A DNA stretch of 64,000 nucleotides from Pseudothermotoga hypogea DSM 11164 = NBRC 106472 (GCF_000816145.1 NZ_CP007141.1:1488001-1552000), one strand, 5' to 3'; positions 9,411 through 18,643 are shown, counted from the stretch's first letter. Program-made: numbers and translations. The notes: a model not told the origin generated them from the sequence alone.

Positions 9411-10334
9411 GTGAAGAAACGAGAGAAATTTCTGAACCGCATTAAATTCTTGTTGAAGCTCTTTGTGCTGTTCATCAGCGCCTCTTTTGGTTTCACGATT
9501 TTTCTCTTCGTCGTGCTTTTGTTCAATCTTCCTTACATTCGTCGCGCGGTTTTCGGAAAGCTGCCCTTCAAGACCGAGAAGAAACCTTGGTCAAGAGTTG
9601 TGACCTTCGAATACATGAAAAACTTGTGGGTCGACATCTTCTATCCCCGTGGCGAACCGAGAGGGGTGGTCTTGTTCGCCCACGGTGGTGGTTGGATCAG
9701 TGGTTATCGAAGACAACCCAACAATCTTTCTTGGTACAGGTTCTTGGTTTCAAGAGGCTTCATCGTTGCGGCGATAGAGTATTCTCGAGGTTACAAGGCG
9801 AAGATCGACCAACTCATCGAGGAACTCAGTCGAGCCTTGATCTTCCTCGATGAGAACAGCGACAAGTTGAATCTTCCAAAATCGCGCATCTCGCTCATGG
9901 GGCTCTCTGCCGGAGGGCATTTGGCGTTGCTCACGGCCGCAAAGATGCACAAATTTGTCAAGAATGTGGTTGCGTATTATGCTCCATGCGATTTGAAGGA
10001 CATCTTGGAATCGCCATCGTTGTTCGCGAAGATCGCCTTGCTCGCCACACTGAAGAGGTTCCCGTCAGGATCGAGCGAGACACTTGCGAAGTATTCCCCC
10101 GTCAACGTCGTGCACGAATTCATGCCTCCGGTGCTTTTGGTCCACGGAAAGAAAGATTCCGTCGTCCCGTACGATTCTTCAGTGAAACTTTACAGGAAGC
10201 TCAAACAACTCAATTGTCGAGTCGTGTTGTTGACACATCATGAAGCCAATCACGGTTTTGAGTTCGTCCTGAAGGATGGGAAGACCAAAGAGATCTTACA
10301 GAGGACGGTAGAATTTCTTACAGAAGGTGGTTAG
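9411..10334 (+). CDS. membrane-anchored alpha/beta hydrolase (esterase-like)
   Basis: This is an alpha/beta hydrolase of the Aes/BD-FAE esterase type. It has an N-terminal membrane anchor (residues 15-40, FVLFISASFGFTIFLFVVLL), the oxyanion motif HGGGW, the nucleophile elbow GLSAG, an acid residue in VHGKKDSVVPYD and the catalytic histidine in EANHGFEF. The full triad is therefore present. The GTG at 9411 follows GGGAGGTAAC. It overlaps the next hydrolase gene by 8 bases and probably forms an operon with it and a radical SAM gene. The active site likely faces the periplasm; the substrate is unknown (short-chain esters are usual). Confidence 0.88.
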   Translation: MKKREKFLNRIKFLLKLFVLFISASFGFTIFLFVVLLFNLPYIRRAVFGKLPFKTEKKPWSRVVTFEYMKNLWVDIFYPRGEPRGVVLFAHGGGWISGYRRQPNNLSWYRFLVSRGFIVAAIEYSRGYKAKIDQLIEELSRALIFLDENSDKLNLPKSRISLMGLSAGGHLALLTAAKMHKFVKNVVAYYAPCDLKDILESPSLFAKIALLATLKRFPSGSSETLAKYSPVNVVHEFMPPVLLVHGKKDSVVPYDSSVKLYRKLKQLNCRVVLLTHHEANHGFEFVLKDGKTKEILQRTVEFLTEGG

Positions 10335-11337
10335 AACGAACGTTTCGTTTGGGTATCAAAGAAGACCCATCGACTTCACCCTCGGTTACATATTCAAGGC
10401 AAAAAAGTTCAGAGCCTCCATGTTGAGGTTCCGCACCCTTTACGAAAAACCTGTGAAGGGTACCGAAACGGTGGAAACGTTCCTATTCGAGCCAAAAGAA
10501 ACCGCTGTGGGAAACCTGTTCGTCCTGCACGGACTGGGTTCGACAAACGTTCCTTTTTTGCTCTGGATGGCGACACATCTTGCCAACGCGGGCGTTCGTG
10601 TGTTCATGCCCATACTGCCAGGGAACTTCACGCGCGTCGCGCACGGATCCACCAGTGGAAAGGACTTCTTCGATCCGAACGTTGAGCGCGCCGCGAGGTT
10701 CTGGGAGCAATCCGTGGTGGACATTCTCAGTGTGGTCGACTGGGCGAAACAACAGAATCTGTGGCATTCCAAAACGCACCTGTTCGGCTTCTGCCTCGGT
10801 GGAATGGTCGCCGTTATGTTGAACGCAGTGAGCGACGACTTCGAAAAAACGATTCTGATGACCGTCGGTGGCGAGATGGCCACACTGCTTTGGAACTCTC
10901 CAACTTTGGCTTTCTTTCGTAGAGACAGAAAGCTTCTCAATGGTGCCCCATACGGTGTTGGACAGAGAGAAAACTTTCTCAGGACCTTCGAGGAAGACAT
11001 CAAAAAGCTTTCACAATTCGAAACGGTCGAACAAATGCAACGCTCAGACATCCATCCATATTTGAAACTCGATCCGCTCGCTTACGCAAAGTTCGTGAAG
11101 AAAGAGAAGATAATCTTCATAGAAGCTCTCTTCGACAGGGCACTTCCAAAGAGAAGCAGAAAGCTTCTTTGGGAAGCGCTTGGAAAGCCCAAGCGCTACG
11201 TGATACCCTCAGGTCACGTCACATGGCTTCCCTTCCAGTACGCCGTGTGCAAGTTCATCTTGAGGAACATGGACGTGAGGGAATTGAGAAGACAGCTCGA
11301 ACTGCTCAGGAGGGTCGAACTGGAAGAAAAGAAATGA
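10327..11337 (+). CDS. alpha/beta hydrolase with a cysteine nucleophile elbow
   Basis: This is an alpha/beta hydrolase fold of 336 aa without a signal peptide. It has the oxyanion segment FVLHGLGS, the elbow GFCLGG and a late acid/histidine pair (ALFDRALP, PSGHVTWLP). The usual serine is replaced by cysteine, as in dienelactone hydrolases (known elbow GYCLGG). A long cap (residues 185-255) lies between the elbow and the acid. The start GTG overlaps the previous gene, and the stop overlaps the ATG of the radical SAM gene, so these three genes are translationally coupled. No specific substrate can be assigned. Confidence 0.8.
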   Translation: MVRTNVSFGYQRRPIDFTLGYIFKAKKFRASMLRFRTLYEKPVKGTETVETFLFEPKETAVGNLFVLHGLGSTNVPFLLWMATHLANAGVRVFMPILPGNFTRVAHGSTSGKDFFDPNVERAARFWEQSVVDILSVVDWAKQQNLWHSKTHLFGFCLGGMVAVMLNAVSDDFEKTILMTVGGEMATLLWNSPTLAFFRRDRKLLNGAPYGVGQRENFLRTFEEDIKKLSQFETVEQMQRSDIHPYLKLDPLAYAKFVKKEKIIFIEALFDRALPKRSRKLLWEALGKPKRYVIPSGHVTWLPFQYAVCKFILRNMDVRELRRQLELLRRVELEEKK

Positions 11338-12209
11338 GACTGAGCGGTGCCGAACTTGAAAGAAGGATACAAAGGTTGTACGAAATCATGGAAACCTGCA
11401 CGCTCTGTCCGAGGAACTGCAAGGTGAACAGGTTCGTCTCGAAGAACGGTGCGTGCAAGACGGGCGCCAGGCCGATCGTTTCCAGTTTCGGACCACATTT
11501 CGGTGAAGAAAGCTTTCTCGTGGGAAACAATGGTTCTGGAACTATATTCTTCACCAACTGCAACCTCAACTGCGTTTTTTGCCAGAACTGGGAGATCAGT
11601 CAAATGGGTGTGGGTGAAGAGATCGATGTGGAAGAACTTTCAAAGATCATGCTCAAACTGCAAAGGATGGGATGCGAAAACATCAACTTGGTCAGTCCAA
11701 CACACCAAGTGCCTATGATAGTCGATGCCGTGTCTCGAGCTTGGCAGAAAGGTTTGAAACTTCCCATCGTCTACAACTGCGGTGGTTACGAATCGATCGA
11801 GACACTGAAACTTCTGGAAGGCATCGTGGACATCTACATGCCCGACTTCAAGTACGGAGACGACGAAAAGGCTTTGAGATACTCAAAGGTTTCCAACTAC
11901 ACCAGCGTCGCAAAGCGCGCGCTCGAAGAGATGTACAGACAAGTCGGACCTCTGAAGATCGAAAATGGGGTGGCCACACGGGGAGTCTTCGTGAGACACT
12001 TGATCATGCCGAACGACCCATCTTCAAGTGAGAAGGTGTTGCAGCTCATCGTCTCCGTTTCTTCGGACATCCCAGTGAACATCATGACGCAGTACTATCC
12101 TACCTTCAAAGCGCACCATTACATGGAGTTGAACAGACGCATCACTCGAGAAGAGTTCATAAAAGTTGTCGAGAAAGCCAAAGCGCTGGGTCTGAAGATC
12201 GTCAGTTGA
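11334..12209 (+). CDS. radical SAM protein, COG1313 (PflA-like)
   Basis: This is a radical SAM enzyme with the cluster motif CNLNCVFC (CxxxCxxC) and, ahead of it, a conserved cysteine region (CTLCPRNCKVNR ... GACKTG) typical of the COG1313 group often named putative pyruvate formate-lyase activating enzyme. No specific activity is proven for this group; a glycyl radical partner gene is not seen nearby. Upstream in-frame codons reach 11169, but the ATG at 11334 overlaps the previous stop (ATGA) and gives the family-like length of 291 aa. The 3' end overlaps the convergent peptidase gene by 8 bases. Confidence 0.9.
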   Translation: MRLSGAELERRIQRLYEIMETCTLCPRNCKVNRFVSKNGACKTGARPIVSSFGPHFGEESFLVGNNGSGTIFFTNCNLNCVFCQNWEISQMGVGEEIDVEELSKIMLKLQRMGCENINLVSPTHQVPMIVDAVSRAWQKGLKLPIVYNCGGYESIETLKLLEGIVDIYMPDFKYGDDEKALRYSKVSNYTSVAKRALEEMYRQVGPLKIENGVATRGVFVRHLIMPNDPSSSEKVLQLIVSVSSDIPVNIMTQYYPTFKAHHYMELNRRITREEFIKVVEKAKALGLKIVS

Positions 12210-13824
12210 TACGTCTCAAAAATTCGTTCTTCAGCAGTAAATCGATCACATCCTGAGTCGTCTTCGCATCCACGTTCAAATACGTCGAAGCGAATGTGAC
12301 CGTGGCGTCGTAATCTTGTGTGTACCTTGCGGCGAGCTGTATGACCTCTCCGAGGTTGACGATCTCTCGCTTTTCAGAGAGCTCACCAGCCTTGTCGAAC
12401 CATTCGTAACCCAGAGGACCTTCAGCCGCAGCGAATATATGAAGTTTTGGTTCTACGGGCTCGATCTTTTCCCCGTGCGCCCTTTTCACAACACTTTCTA
12501 TGATATCGCTTCCAGGCTTTCCAACTATTTTTTTCAAGAAACCCCTCACCCTTCCAAACGCCTGTTCGACGATGTAGTCTGGCAACGAAGGCGCGAGTTC
12601 CACAGTTCTCAGCACCGCCTTGCCAACCCATTCGAACATCTCAGGATCACACTTGTCAGGAGTGTCTTCATTGGTGTGATAGTACCTGTCGGGCCACTGA
12701 CCGAGGAAAGGTGAAGGAACAGCGTAGTTCTCGAACACCGAATGGTCCGAACCGGATTTGAACGTGCTTCGGTAAAATCTTCTGCTGAACGAATCGGAAC
12801 TCGTGGGTGCGAAAAGCATCATGGAATCATAGAGAAGTTCATCGTAGATCGTGTTCAGCAACGGCGGAGTTTCGTGCAGCATCATGGTGGAACCTGTCTT
12901 CTGCTGATCTTCCCCCACCATGTCCAGATTGATCACGAACTCGTAGTCGTTGTTCTGAGACGCGTAGGGAAGACTCCCGTAGAATTCGGGAAGCAGTATC
13001 ACGTCCACACCAAAACCTAAGGTTTTCTGCTTCAGTTCTCTACAAAGATGGAGCGCGAGCGCAGAACCTGAGGCGTTGTCGTTCGCCCCTGGACTTGGAT
13101 GACAAAGATGCGCCACGATGCCGATTCTCTTTTTCATAGCACCCTCAAAGCGCACCCTCAGAACCTGCAACGTTCCAACGTTCAACGATGCGTCCACGAA
13201 CAATCTCACTTTGAAATTTTTGTTGGTCAAGCTCTTCAGAAGTTCGTACTGTCTATAGGTGAGTGAGAAACCGAAACTTTTGTGTTGACTTGCCTTGAGC
13301 GTGTGGGGAAGCGAAAGATAATTCACCGTGTCTGGCATCTGTGCCGGCGTTCTTCCGATCGACTCGTCCTGGGCTCTCATGAAATAGACCAACAAACACT
13401 TCGCGCCACGTTCCTCGACGAACTGCTTGAACGCTTTGGACGGGTTCATCTGTACCAGAACAGCCTTGTCTCTCAAATCGCCCGTGTAAGTTTCATCCAC
13501 CAACTCGAGACTCTTCCAACCGTTCGTCGAATGGCTTCCGAAGAGCACCGAAGTCTTGCAATTTTTGAAACTGCTCAGAAACGTTCTGGGTTTTTCCAGC
13601 CAGAGTTCAGCATCCTTCACGTTCCAAACCATCGTCGAATCGAAGTTTCCGTAGCGAACCCCACCCGTCGAATACTCGATCGTTTCTATCTGCCGTTCTT
13701 CTATCCCCCAAGATAGTAAAAGTTCCTTCAGCCTTTCGAGCAGAAGCTTGTATTCGTCGCTACCCCTTGCCCTGTGGAATTGGCTTATGAACCTCACCGT
13801 GTCGATGATCTCTTGCCCGTCCAT
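12202..13824 (-). CDS. M28-family zinc peptidase with extra C-terminal domain
   Basis: This is an aminopeptidase-like zinc enzyme. The M28 core shows the metal-ligand segment HLCHPSPGANDNASGSA, NLDMVGED and a late histidine in YYHTNEDTPDKCD. An N-terminal region of about 230 residues includes a PA-like insert. The C-terminal 100 residues carry a possible winged-helix-like segment ending in DLLLKNEFLRRIN. No signal peptide is visible, so it is cytoplasmic. GTG at 13839 is in frame, but GGGAGGG lies just ahead of the ATG at 13824, which is preferred (540 aa). It resembles the DUF4910/aminopeptidase-like group; the substrate is unknown. Confidence 0.82.
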   Translation of the reverse strand: MDGQEIIDTVRFISQFHRARGSDEYKLLLERLKELLLSWGIEERQIETIEYSTGGVRYGNFDSTMVWNVKDAELWLEKPRTFLSSFKNCKTSVLFGSHSTNGWKSLELVDETYTGDLRDKAVLVQMNPSKAFKQFVEERGAKCLLVYFMRAQDESIGRTPAQMPDTVNYLSLPHTLKASQHKSFGFSLTYRQYELLKSLTNKNFKVRLFVDASLNVGTLQVLRVRFEGAMKKRIGIVAHLCHPSPGANDNASGSALALHLCRELKQKTLGFGVDVILLPEFYGSLPYASQNNDYEFVINLDMVGEDQQKTGSTMMLHETPPLLNTIYDELLYDSMMLFAPTSSDSFSRRFYRSTFKSGSDHSVFENYAVPSPFLGQWPDRYYHTNEDTPDKCDPEMFEWVGKAVLRTVELAPSLPDYIVEQAFGRVRGFLKKIVGKPGSDIIESVVKRAHGEKIEPVEPKLHIFAAAEGPLGYEWFDKAGELSEKREIVNLGEVIQLAARYTQDYDATVTFASTYLNVDAKTTQDVIDLLLKNEFLRRIN

Positions 13825-13960
13825 CTCGCACCCTCCCACAAAGATTCTAAGAGCGAACGAACGTGATCCGAAAGATTAGAGTTTTCTTAAAAACCAAAAC
13901 AAAAATCTTTCATGACAGGACAATAGAAATGGAAACACAAAACTTCAGGAGGTGGTTAGA

Positions 13961-14506
13961 GTGAAAAGGTTCATGGTTTTGACAGTGGCACTGGTGATTT
14001 TCTCAACAATGATCTTCGCAGCAGGAAGATTTTCAAACCTTCCACAGGCCAGGTTTCAGGCTCCTTTCATGAAAAACATGCCAGCTTACAGACAAACCTT
14101 AGCTCCAAGGTATCAAGCAAGACAACAGCTCACCTACGAAGAAATGTTCAAAGAGATGAACTTGACAAAAGAACAAGCTCAAAGGATACTCAACGTGATC
14201 AAGGATGCGAATGCAAAACTTGAACAGTTACAGAAGCAGTACGAAGAACTGTACGAGAACGCCAAGAACATGAGCGTGTACGAGTTCAGAGCCAGAGTGA
14301 GGGAACTGAACCAAAAGCGTGCGGAGATCATGCAACAGATGAGAGAAGAGATAGAAAAGACGATCAACGTAGAACAGCTTCAGAGGTTGATGCAAACTTA
14401 CAAACTCAGAAGGGCTGAGATGTTCGCAGGGCCTAAGGTAGGTTTCAGAGGACCAGCGTTCTTGGACGAAGAGTTCATAGACGCGCTCGAAGAGTACGTA
14501 AAGTGA
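13961..14506 (+). CDS. Spy/CpxP-like periplasmic protein
   Basis: This is a secreted helical protein of 181 aa. The signal peptide (MKRFMVLTVALVIFSTMIFAAG) is followed by a Pro/Ala/Gln-rich linker, then LTYEEMFKEMNLTKEQAQRI, which resembles the LTxxQ motif of Spy/CpxP chaperones. A long charged coiled coil (QKRAEIMQQMREEIEKT) and a basic tail follow. AGGAGG is placed 8 bases before the GTG at 13961; the GTG at 13952 is too close. It likely binds unfolded envelope proteins or metals; that role is inferred from the family. Confidence 0.65.
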   Translation: MKRFMVLTVALVIFSTMIFAAGRFSNLPQARFQAPFMKNMPAYRQTLAPRYQARQQLTYEEMFKEMNLTKEQAQRILNVIKDANAKLEQLQKQYEELYENAKNMSVYEFRARVRELNQKRAEIMQQMREEIEKTINVEQLQRLMQTYKLRRAEMFAGPKVGFRGPAFLDEEFIDALEEYVK

Positions 14507-14527
14507 ATCGCACCATCCCCACAACGC

Positions 14528-14550
14528 GCCGGCTCAGCCGGCTCTTTTTT
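14528..14550 (+). terminator. intrinsic terminator after the Spy-like gene
   Basis: GCCGGC, a TCA loop, GCCGGC, then TCTTTTTT. It lies 22 bases after the stop at 14506 and before the KaiC-like operon. Confidence 0.85.
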
Positions 14551-14579
14551 GTTTTAATAAAGGTTGGAGGTGATGTAGC

Positions 14580-15464
14580 GTGACGGAACGCTACGAGAAC
14601 TACGAGTCTCAAGTTGAACCGAGAGTCGTCGAAGAGAGCATCATCGTTATGGGCGAAGCCGTTAAACAAGCACCTAAGATCACGGGTGTCCCTACAGGTA
14701 TAGAGGGTCTGGACGAGTTGTTCTTCACGGTCGAGGTCAAGGACGGCAAACCCGTCAAAAAGTCCCTCGGAGGCATTCCCGCTTATGCCGTCTTCAACGT
14801 GACGGGTATTTCGGACACCGGAAAATCCCTCTTCGTTGAACAGTTCGCCGTCGCTCAGGCAGCGCGCGGTGAGAAAGTGGCCTTCGTCACAGTCGAATCA
14901 CCCGCAGTTTTCGTGGCTAAGGGGTTGGAAATGCGAGCGGTAGCCATGGGGCACGAACCAGCAAAGATCGAGAAGAACATCGTACTCATCGACGCAGCTT
15001 CCCATGGATCGCTCAGAGAAAACGTGCCAGACTTGCTCACGACGCTCGCTTACGTTATAAAGCAGTACAAGGTGAGGTTCGTCGTGATCGATTCAGTCAC
15101 GGGACTCTACGAGAACAAAGAAGTCGCAGCACGGGCGATCGTCAGAAGACTTTTCAACTTCATGAAAAAGTGGTACCAAACGGCACTGTTCGTCTCACAG
15201 AAGCGGAGCGGACACGAAGAGCTCACAGCGGAAGCCGCAGGAGGTTACGCGGTGAGCCACATCGTGGATGGTTGCTTCGTTTTCGCGAAAGAACTCGTAG
15301 ACAGCCAGTACAAGTCAAAGATGTATGGAAAGCAAGTTGGAGACATCGTCAGACTGTTCAGAATCGACGGCTGTAGACTTTCAGGTCACGACACGCGAAC
15401 GTACATCATGGAGATCACCGAAACAGGTTTGGTGAAAATTCTCAGTCCCATCGGTGGGAGGTGA
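14580..15464 (+). CDS. KaiC-like RecA-superfamily ATPase
   Basis: This is a single-domain KaiC/RadA-type ATPase of 294 aa. It has Walker A GISDTGKS, the KaiC-type opening TGIEGLDELFF, and Walker B VRFVVIDSVTGLYE. A Lys/Arg-rich arm (VSQKRSGHEELTAEAAGG) follows. Such proteins are mostly archaeal; the clock function of cyanobacterial KaiC does not apply. The GTG at 14580 has GGAGGTGAT ahead. The next gene starts 4 bases after the stop and belongs to a family defined by adjacency to KaiC genes, so the two likely act together, perhaps in signal transduction or DNA-linked regulation. Confidence 0.88.
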   Translation: MTERYENYESQVEPRVVEESIIVMGEAVKQAPKITGVPTGIEGLDELFFTVEVKDGKPVKKSLGGIPAYAVFNVTGISDTGKSLFVEQFAVAQAARGEKVAFVTVESPAVFVAKGLEMRAVAMGHEPAKIEKNIVLIDAASHGSLRENVPDLLTTLAYVIKQYKVRFVVIDSVTGLYENKEVAARAIVRRLFNFMKKWYQTALFVSQKRSGHEELTAEAAGGYAVSHIVDGCFVFAKELVDSQYKSKMYGKQVGDIVRLFRIDGCRLSGHDTRTYIMEITETGLVKILSPIGGR

Positions 15465-15468
15465 TGGG

Positions 15469-15897
15469 ATGATACTGGAACCAAGGCCGTCCAACACTGG
15501 AAAGCAGATCGAACAACTCGCCACGAAGGTCCTACTCAGATCGATAGAGCTCCTCGGAGGGCTCAGTAAGCTCGCTCAACATAGAAATTTGACGTGGCTC
15601 GCATCGCTCGCCCGCGCTTGCATCGCGGTTGTATTGAAAGAAGAATACATGAAGACTGAAAAGGAGATAGCGGAGTATCTGGGTGTGTCGACTGCATCTG
15701 TGAGGAACATGTTGAGGGCTAACGTTGACGTCGTGAAAGAGAAACTCGCAGACCTCGACAAACTCTCTGAGGAAGAGAAGGGCGAACTCAAAACGCACAC
15801 GGCTGGAGCCGTCGCAAAGTTCGCGTACAGGCTGGTGAAACAGGAGCAAAACACCGACACGTTGATCGAAGGATTGTCGGCCGGTGAGCCGGGCTGA
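15469..15897 (+). CDS. near-KaiC putative regulatory protein
   Basis: This is a 142-aa protein resembling the family described as a probable regulatory domain found next to KaiC-like genes (TIGR03879 type). Residues 30-75 are helical, then KTEKEIAEYLGVSTASVRNMLRA forms a clear helix-turn-helix, followed by a charged helical tail. The ATG at 15469 has GGAGGTGAT 7 bases ahead; the GTG at 15454 sits inside the upstream gene. It could bind DNA as an output of the KaiC-like ATPase. The family naming is from memory of sequence style, so the link is inference. Confidence 0.72.
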   Translation: MILEPRPSNTGKQIEQLATKVLLRSIELLGGLSKLAQHRNLTWLASLARACIAVVLKEEYMKTEKEIAEYLGVSTASVRNMLRANVDVVKEKLADLDKLSEEEKGELKTHTAGAVAKFAYRLVKQEQNTDTLIEGLSAGEPG

Positions 15898-15916
15898 AAG
15901 TTCCAGGTTCGAAGTA

Positions 15917-16309
15917 TCAAAGACCAAACAATAGAACGAAGTTCTCAGAGATGTTCGGTGTCTTTCGGATCTCAATCTGCACGAGCCTGTAAATGATGGT
16001 GGAACCGGAAGGATTCAAGATCGTTGTCGTGGCTTGCAAAGTGTGAATTCGTGGAAACACGTTAGTGGAGTTGGGACCATGGAAAGAAGTGTTGATGATT
16101 TCAGCTATGTTGCTTGGCAGCTGTGTACCTATCCTGTACTCAGCCAGGTAGCTTTGTGCGAATTTCAAAAGCGACATGGTTTTGATCTCCAGTTCCCACT
16201 TGTTGACCATGTTCAAAGAATTCGTGATCGTCTCGAAGGCGAAGACGACAGTTATGGCGATCAAGACCAAACTGATGAGTACCTCAACGAGGCTCATACC
16301 GATCTTCAT
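15917..16309 (-). CDS. minor type IV pilin-like protein (GspI/PilV-like)
   Basis: This is a short prepilin with a class III leader: MKIG, then MSLVEVLISLVLIAITVVFAFET. Glu at +5 and the hydrophobic helix are as required for PilD cleavage and assembly. The mature body is about 125 residues. Its ATG shares one base with the stop of the long upstream gene (TGATG), so they are translated together. It faces the near-KaiC gene with a 19-base convergent gap and no visible terminator. Confidence 0.82.
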   Translation of the reverse strand: MKIGMSLVEVLISLVLIAITVVFAFETITNSLNMVNKWELEIKTMSLLKFAQSYLAEYRIGTQLPSNIAEIINTSFHGPNSTNVFPRIHTLQATTTILNPSGSTIIYRLVQIEIRKTPNISENFVLLFGL

Positions 16310-18006
16310 CAGTAGATCCCCCTGATCGCAAGCAAGACAAATCCTTCACGTTTTGCGGGCGTACCTATCGCGCTGATGCCCTCCAAGATCTTGTAATCGT
16401 AAATGTAGTTCTTGTAGTAGCCTGTTTGAATCCTATCTCCACTAAACGTCCCAACAGGTCCACGGTAATACTGCATCAAAGAGCCAAAGATCGTGAGTTG
16501 ACCGGCAGGACTACCCTGATCGTAGCCTTCAACTTGAAAACTCTGGTCGAATGAGTAGATACTCGCCGTGATTTTGAGATTCCTTTGTTTCTCTTTGACC
16601 AAAACGTACTTGTCGGCGACGATGTTGAGAAAATCTGTTCGTGTTGCGTTTTTCATCCGTTCAACCAAATTGTTATCGACGACGATGCCATCGATCCTGT
16701 TGTATGGAAAGAGATCGCGAAAATCTTCGTACACAATGTGATCGTAGATCTCTACATTCTCCTTGGAATATATCGTGTACCTTCCGTCGACGTACATCGG
16801 TTTGTCGTTGTTGGAACGGTTGGTCAAGGCGATCGTCAGGTCACTCATGAGCACGCCGTTGAAGTCCACGTCCTTGTTGTACTCGGATGGATTGCCTGGG
16901 ATGATTCCAGTTAGATCGAGCCATTTTCTCGCGTTCTCGCCATGGATGGTTATTTGCTGTGCTCCTTCTCTTGGTTTGATGGTGAAGAGATTATCTATGC
17001 CAGTCGTATACCCTTGCCTGTACTCAACCAAAACCCTGATGAAATGGTCTGCTCCCTGACCTTGAGCGCTCTTGAACTCGACGATGAGTTTTTGTGCCGT
17101 TCTGGTGTTATTTCCAACTTGTATCGTTTTTCCTTTAAGATTCAACTTTATGCCTGACTCCGCATCACTTGTCACGAACTGGTTCATCGGTTTGACCAAA
17201 GCCTCCAGATCGTTGGCGTAGTTCTGCTTTATCTTGGTCATGTTGTAATCTTCGATGTCCTGCTGGATTAAACGTTTCCATCCCATTTCGAAGCTGGGGC
17301 TTCCGGAGACTATGTTTACGTCTCCTACCTCAACAGTCGATCTGAAAATTGGATTTCCCCAAATGTTTATCGTGTCGTTGGATCTCATCGGACCATCTAT
17401 CAAGTCTCGCGTGACGAAGTATATCTTCCCACCACCGGGACGAGTCTCCCTTTCAGTGAAATACGCATACTTGTTCAAAAAATCTATCGCTAAAACGGCC
17501 AAGGCGTAACTTTCCATCTTTCCGACCGAATTTCGGCTGACCACCAGAACCGAGTACGGATTTCCACCCACCATGTATGTCCCTGTAATGGGCACGACGA
17601 CCGTCGAACCGCTGAGGCCAAAGGATGCTAGAGCTTCGTTGAACTTGTTCACGGCACTCAGATCGAAATATCTGTTCTCGTTGACTCTCTGAAAGAAGTT
17701 GCGCCAGAAATCACCGTCAGACTGGCTGAACAACCAGTTCTTGAACCTGTCCCACCAACCCACGTTACTCGAAACGTTGCCGTTCACCCAAGGCAATACC
17801 ACACCCCTCACACCGCTGAAGCTTGGCTTCAGGAACGCCACAGACAGCTGGAGTAAATTGTGCGCACCCAGGTGTGAGAGATTCTTAGCATTTTGGAGGC
17901 TAACTCTTTTAACGTAGGCAGATAAGTTTGTGAGTATGGCAACAACGAAGATTGAAACGATGATCAACAGAACCAAGGTGAGAACCAGAACGTGGCCCTT
18001 TCTCAC
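16309..18006 (-). CDS. PilX/PulK-like large pilus-assembly protein
   Basis: This 565-aa protein has an N-terminal helix like minor pilins of the PilX/GspK class (MRKGHVLVLTLVLLIIVSIFVVAIL) but lacks a strong GF-type leader. The large mature domain is beta-rich with many polar turns (SGSTVVVPITGTYMVGGNPY; KYVLVKEKQRNLKITASIYSF). It is encoded between two prepilin genes, starts at a GTG after GAGGTGAAACG, and probably caps or primes the pilus tip. The function is inferred from architecture and neighbours. Confidence 0.68.
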   Translation of the reverse strand: MRKGHVLVLTLVLLIIVSIFVVAILTNLSAYVKRVSLQNAKNLSHLGAHNLLQLSVAFLKPSFSGVRGVVLPWVNGNVSSNVGWWDRFKNWLFSQSDGDFWRNFFQRVNENRYFDLSAVNKFNEALASFGLSGSTVVVPITGTYMVGGNPYSVLVVSRNSVGKMESYALAVLAIDFLNKYAYFTERETRPGGGKIYFVTRDLIDGPMRSNDTINIWGNPIFRSTVEVGDVNIVSGSPSFEMGWKRLIQQDIEDYNMTKIKQNYANDLEALVKPMNQFVTSDAESGIKLNLKGKTIQVGNNTRTAQKLIVEFKSAQGQGADHFIRVLVEYRQGYTTGIDNLFTIKPREGAQQITIHGENARKWLDLTGIIPGNPSEYNKDVDFNGVLMSDLTIALTNRSNNDKPMYVDGRYTIYSKENVEIYDHIVYEDFRDLFPYNRIDGIVVDNNLVERMKNATRTDFLNIVADKYVLVKEKQRNLKITASIYSFDQSFQVEGYDQGSPAGQLTIFGSLMQYYRGPVGTFSGDRIQTGYYKNYIYDYKILEGISAIGTPAKREGFVLLAIRGIY

Positions 18007-18015
18007 CGTTTCACC

Positions 18016-18507
18016 TCACTTCAAGTTATAGAGCACCACCGAGGAATCAAGCTTACCCAACGTCACGTTCTTCTTTGTTAGACTGTACCTTATCAACTTC
18101 CCTTGCCCCTCGAACCGACAGTCATCAAGTTCACCGAGCACAATCCTTTTCATATATCCAGCGTCATCGCTGATCTGAAGTTCGAGTTTCTTGTTCAGGA
18201 ATATGAGCCTGTAACTTAGTCTGGTGGCAGAAGCGTAAGTTCCGTAGAGCTGTTTTGAGAAAGGAACGATCACGTAGAATTCAACAGAAGTGCTTTGTAC
18301 CGTCAATCCTTCTATCGTTGGCCCAACCTTCAGCAATTCCCTGCGGATGGCTGCATCTATCATGGTCAGTTCATCCTGAACGGTTATTCTGTCGAAAGAC
18401 ACGATTGAACCTCTGTAGACGCTCGTCATGAGAAGCACGACTATAGAGAGAGCTATTGAGAGGACTATCATAACGACGAGCACTTCCGTCAAAGTAAACC
18501 CCCGCAC
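18016..18507 (-). CDS. prepilin-type minor pilin (GspJ/PilW-like)
   Basis: The leader is MRG, then FTLTEVLVVMIVLSIALSIVVLLMTSVYRG, with Glu at +5. The body of about 130 residues ends in a beta-rich domain (SVEFYVIVPFSKQLYG). An ATG at 18543 is in frame but has no ribosome site. The GTG at 18507 has GGTGGTGA just ahead and gives a normal short leader, so I prefer it. It is the first gene of a three-gene minor-pilin set likely needed for type IV pilus or secretion pseudopilus initiation. Confidence 0.8.
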   Translation of the reverse strand: MRGFTLTEVLVVMIVLSIALSIVVLLMTSVYRGSIVSFDRITVQDELTMIDAAIRRELLKVGPTIEGLTVQSTSVEFYVIVPFSKQLYGTYASATRLSYRLIFLNKKLELQISDDAGYMKRIVLGELDDCRFEGQGKLIRYSLTKKNVTLGKLDSSVVLYNLK

Positions 18508-18643
18508 ACTCTTCACCACCGAAGACTTTTTTGATTTTACCATATTTTAGCACGGACATATCTTGATTATTACATAAGGTGTACAGTTTTTCCCCAAAAC
18601 AACGGTCGATTCGTGTTCGAAGCACGTCGAGCTTCGTTTGCTT

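Noticed and set aside
11169-11333. Longer N terminus for the radical SAM protein
   Set aside because: The extension is the hydrolase gene read in another frame; the ATG overlapping the hydrolase stop gives the family-like length.
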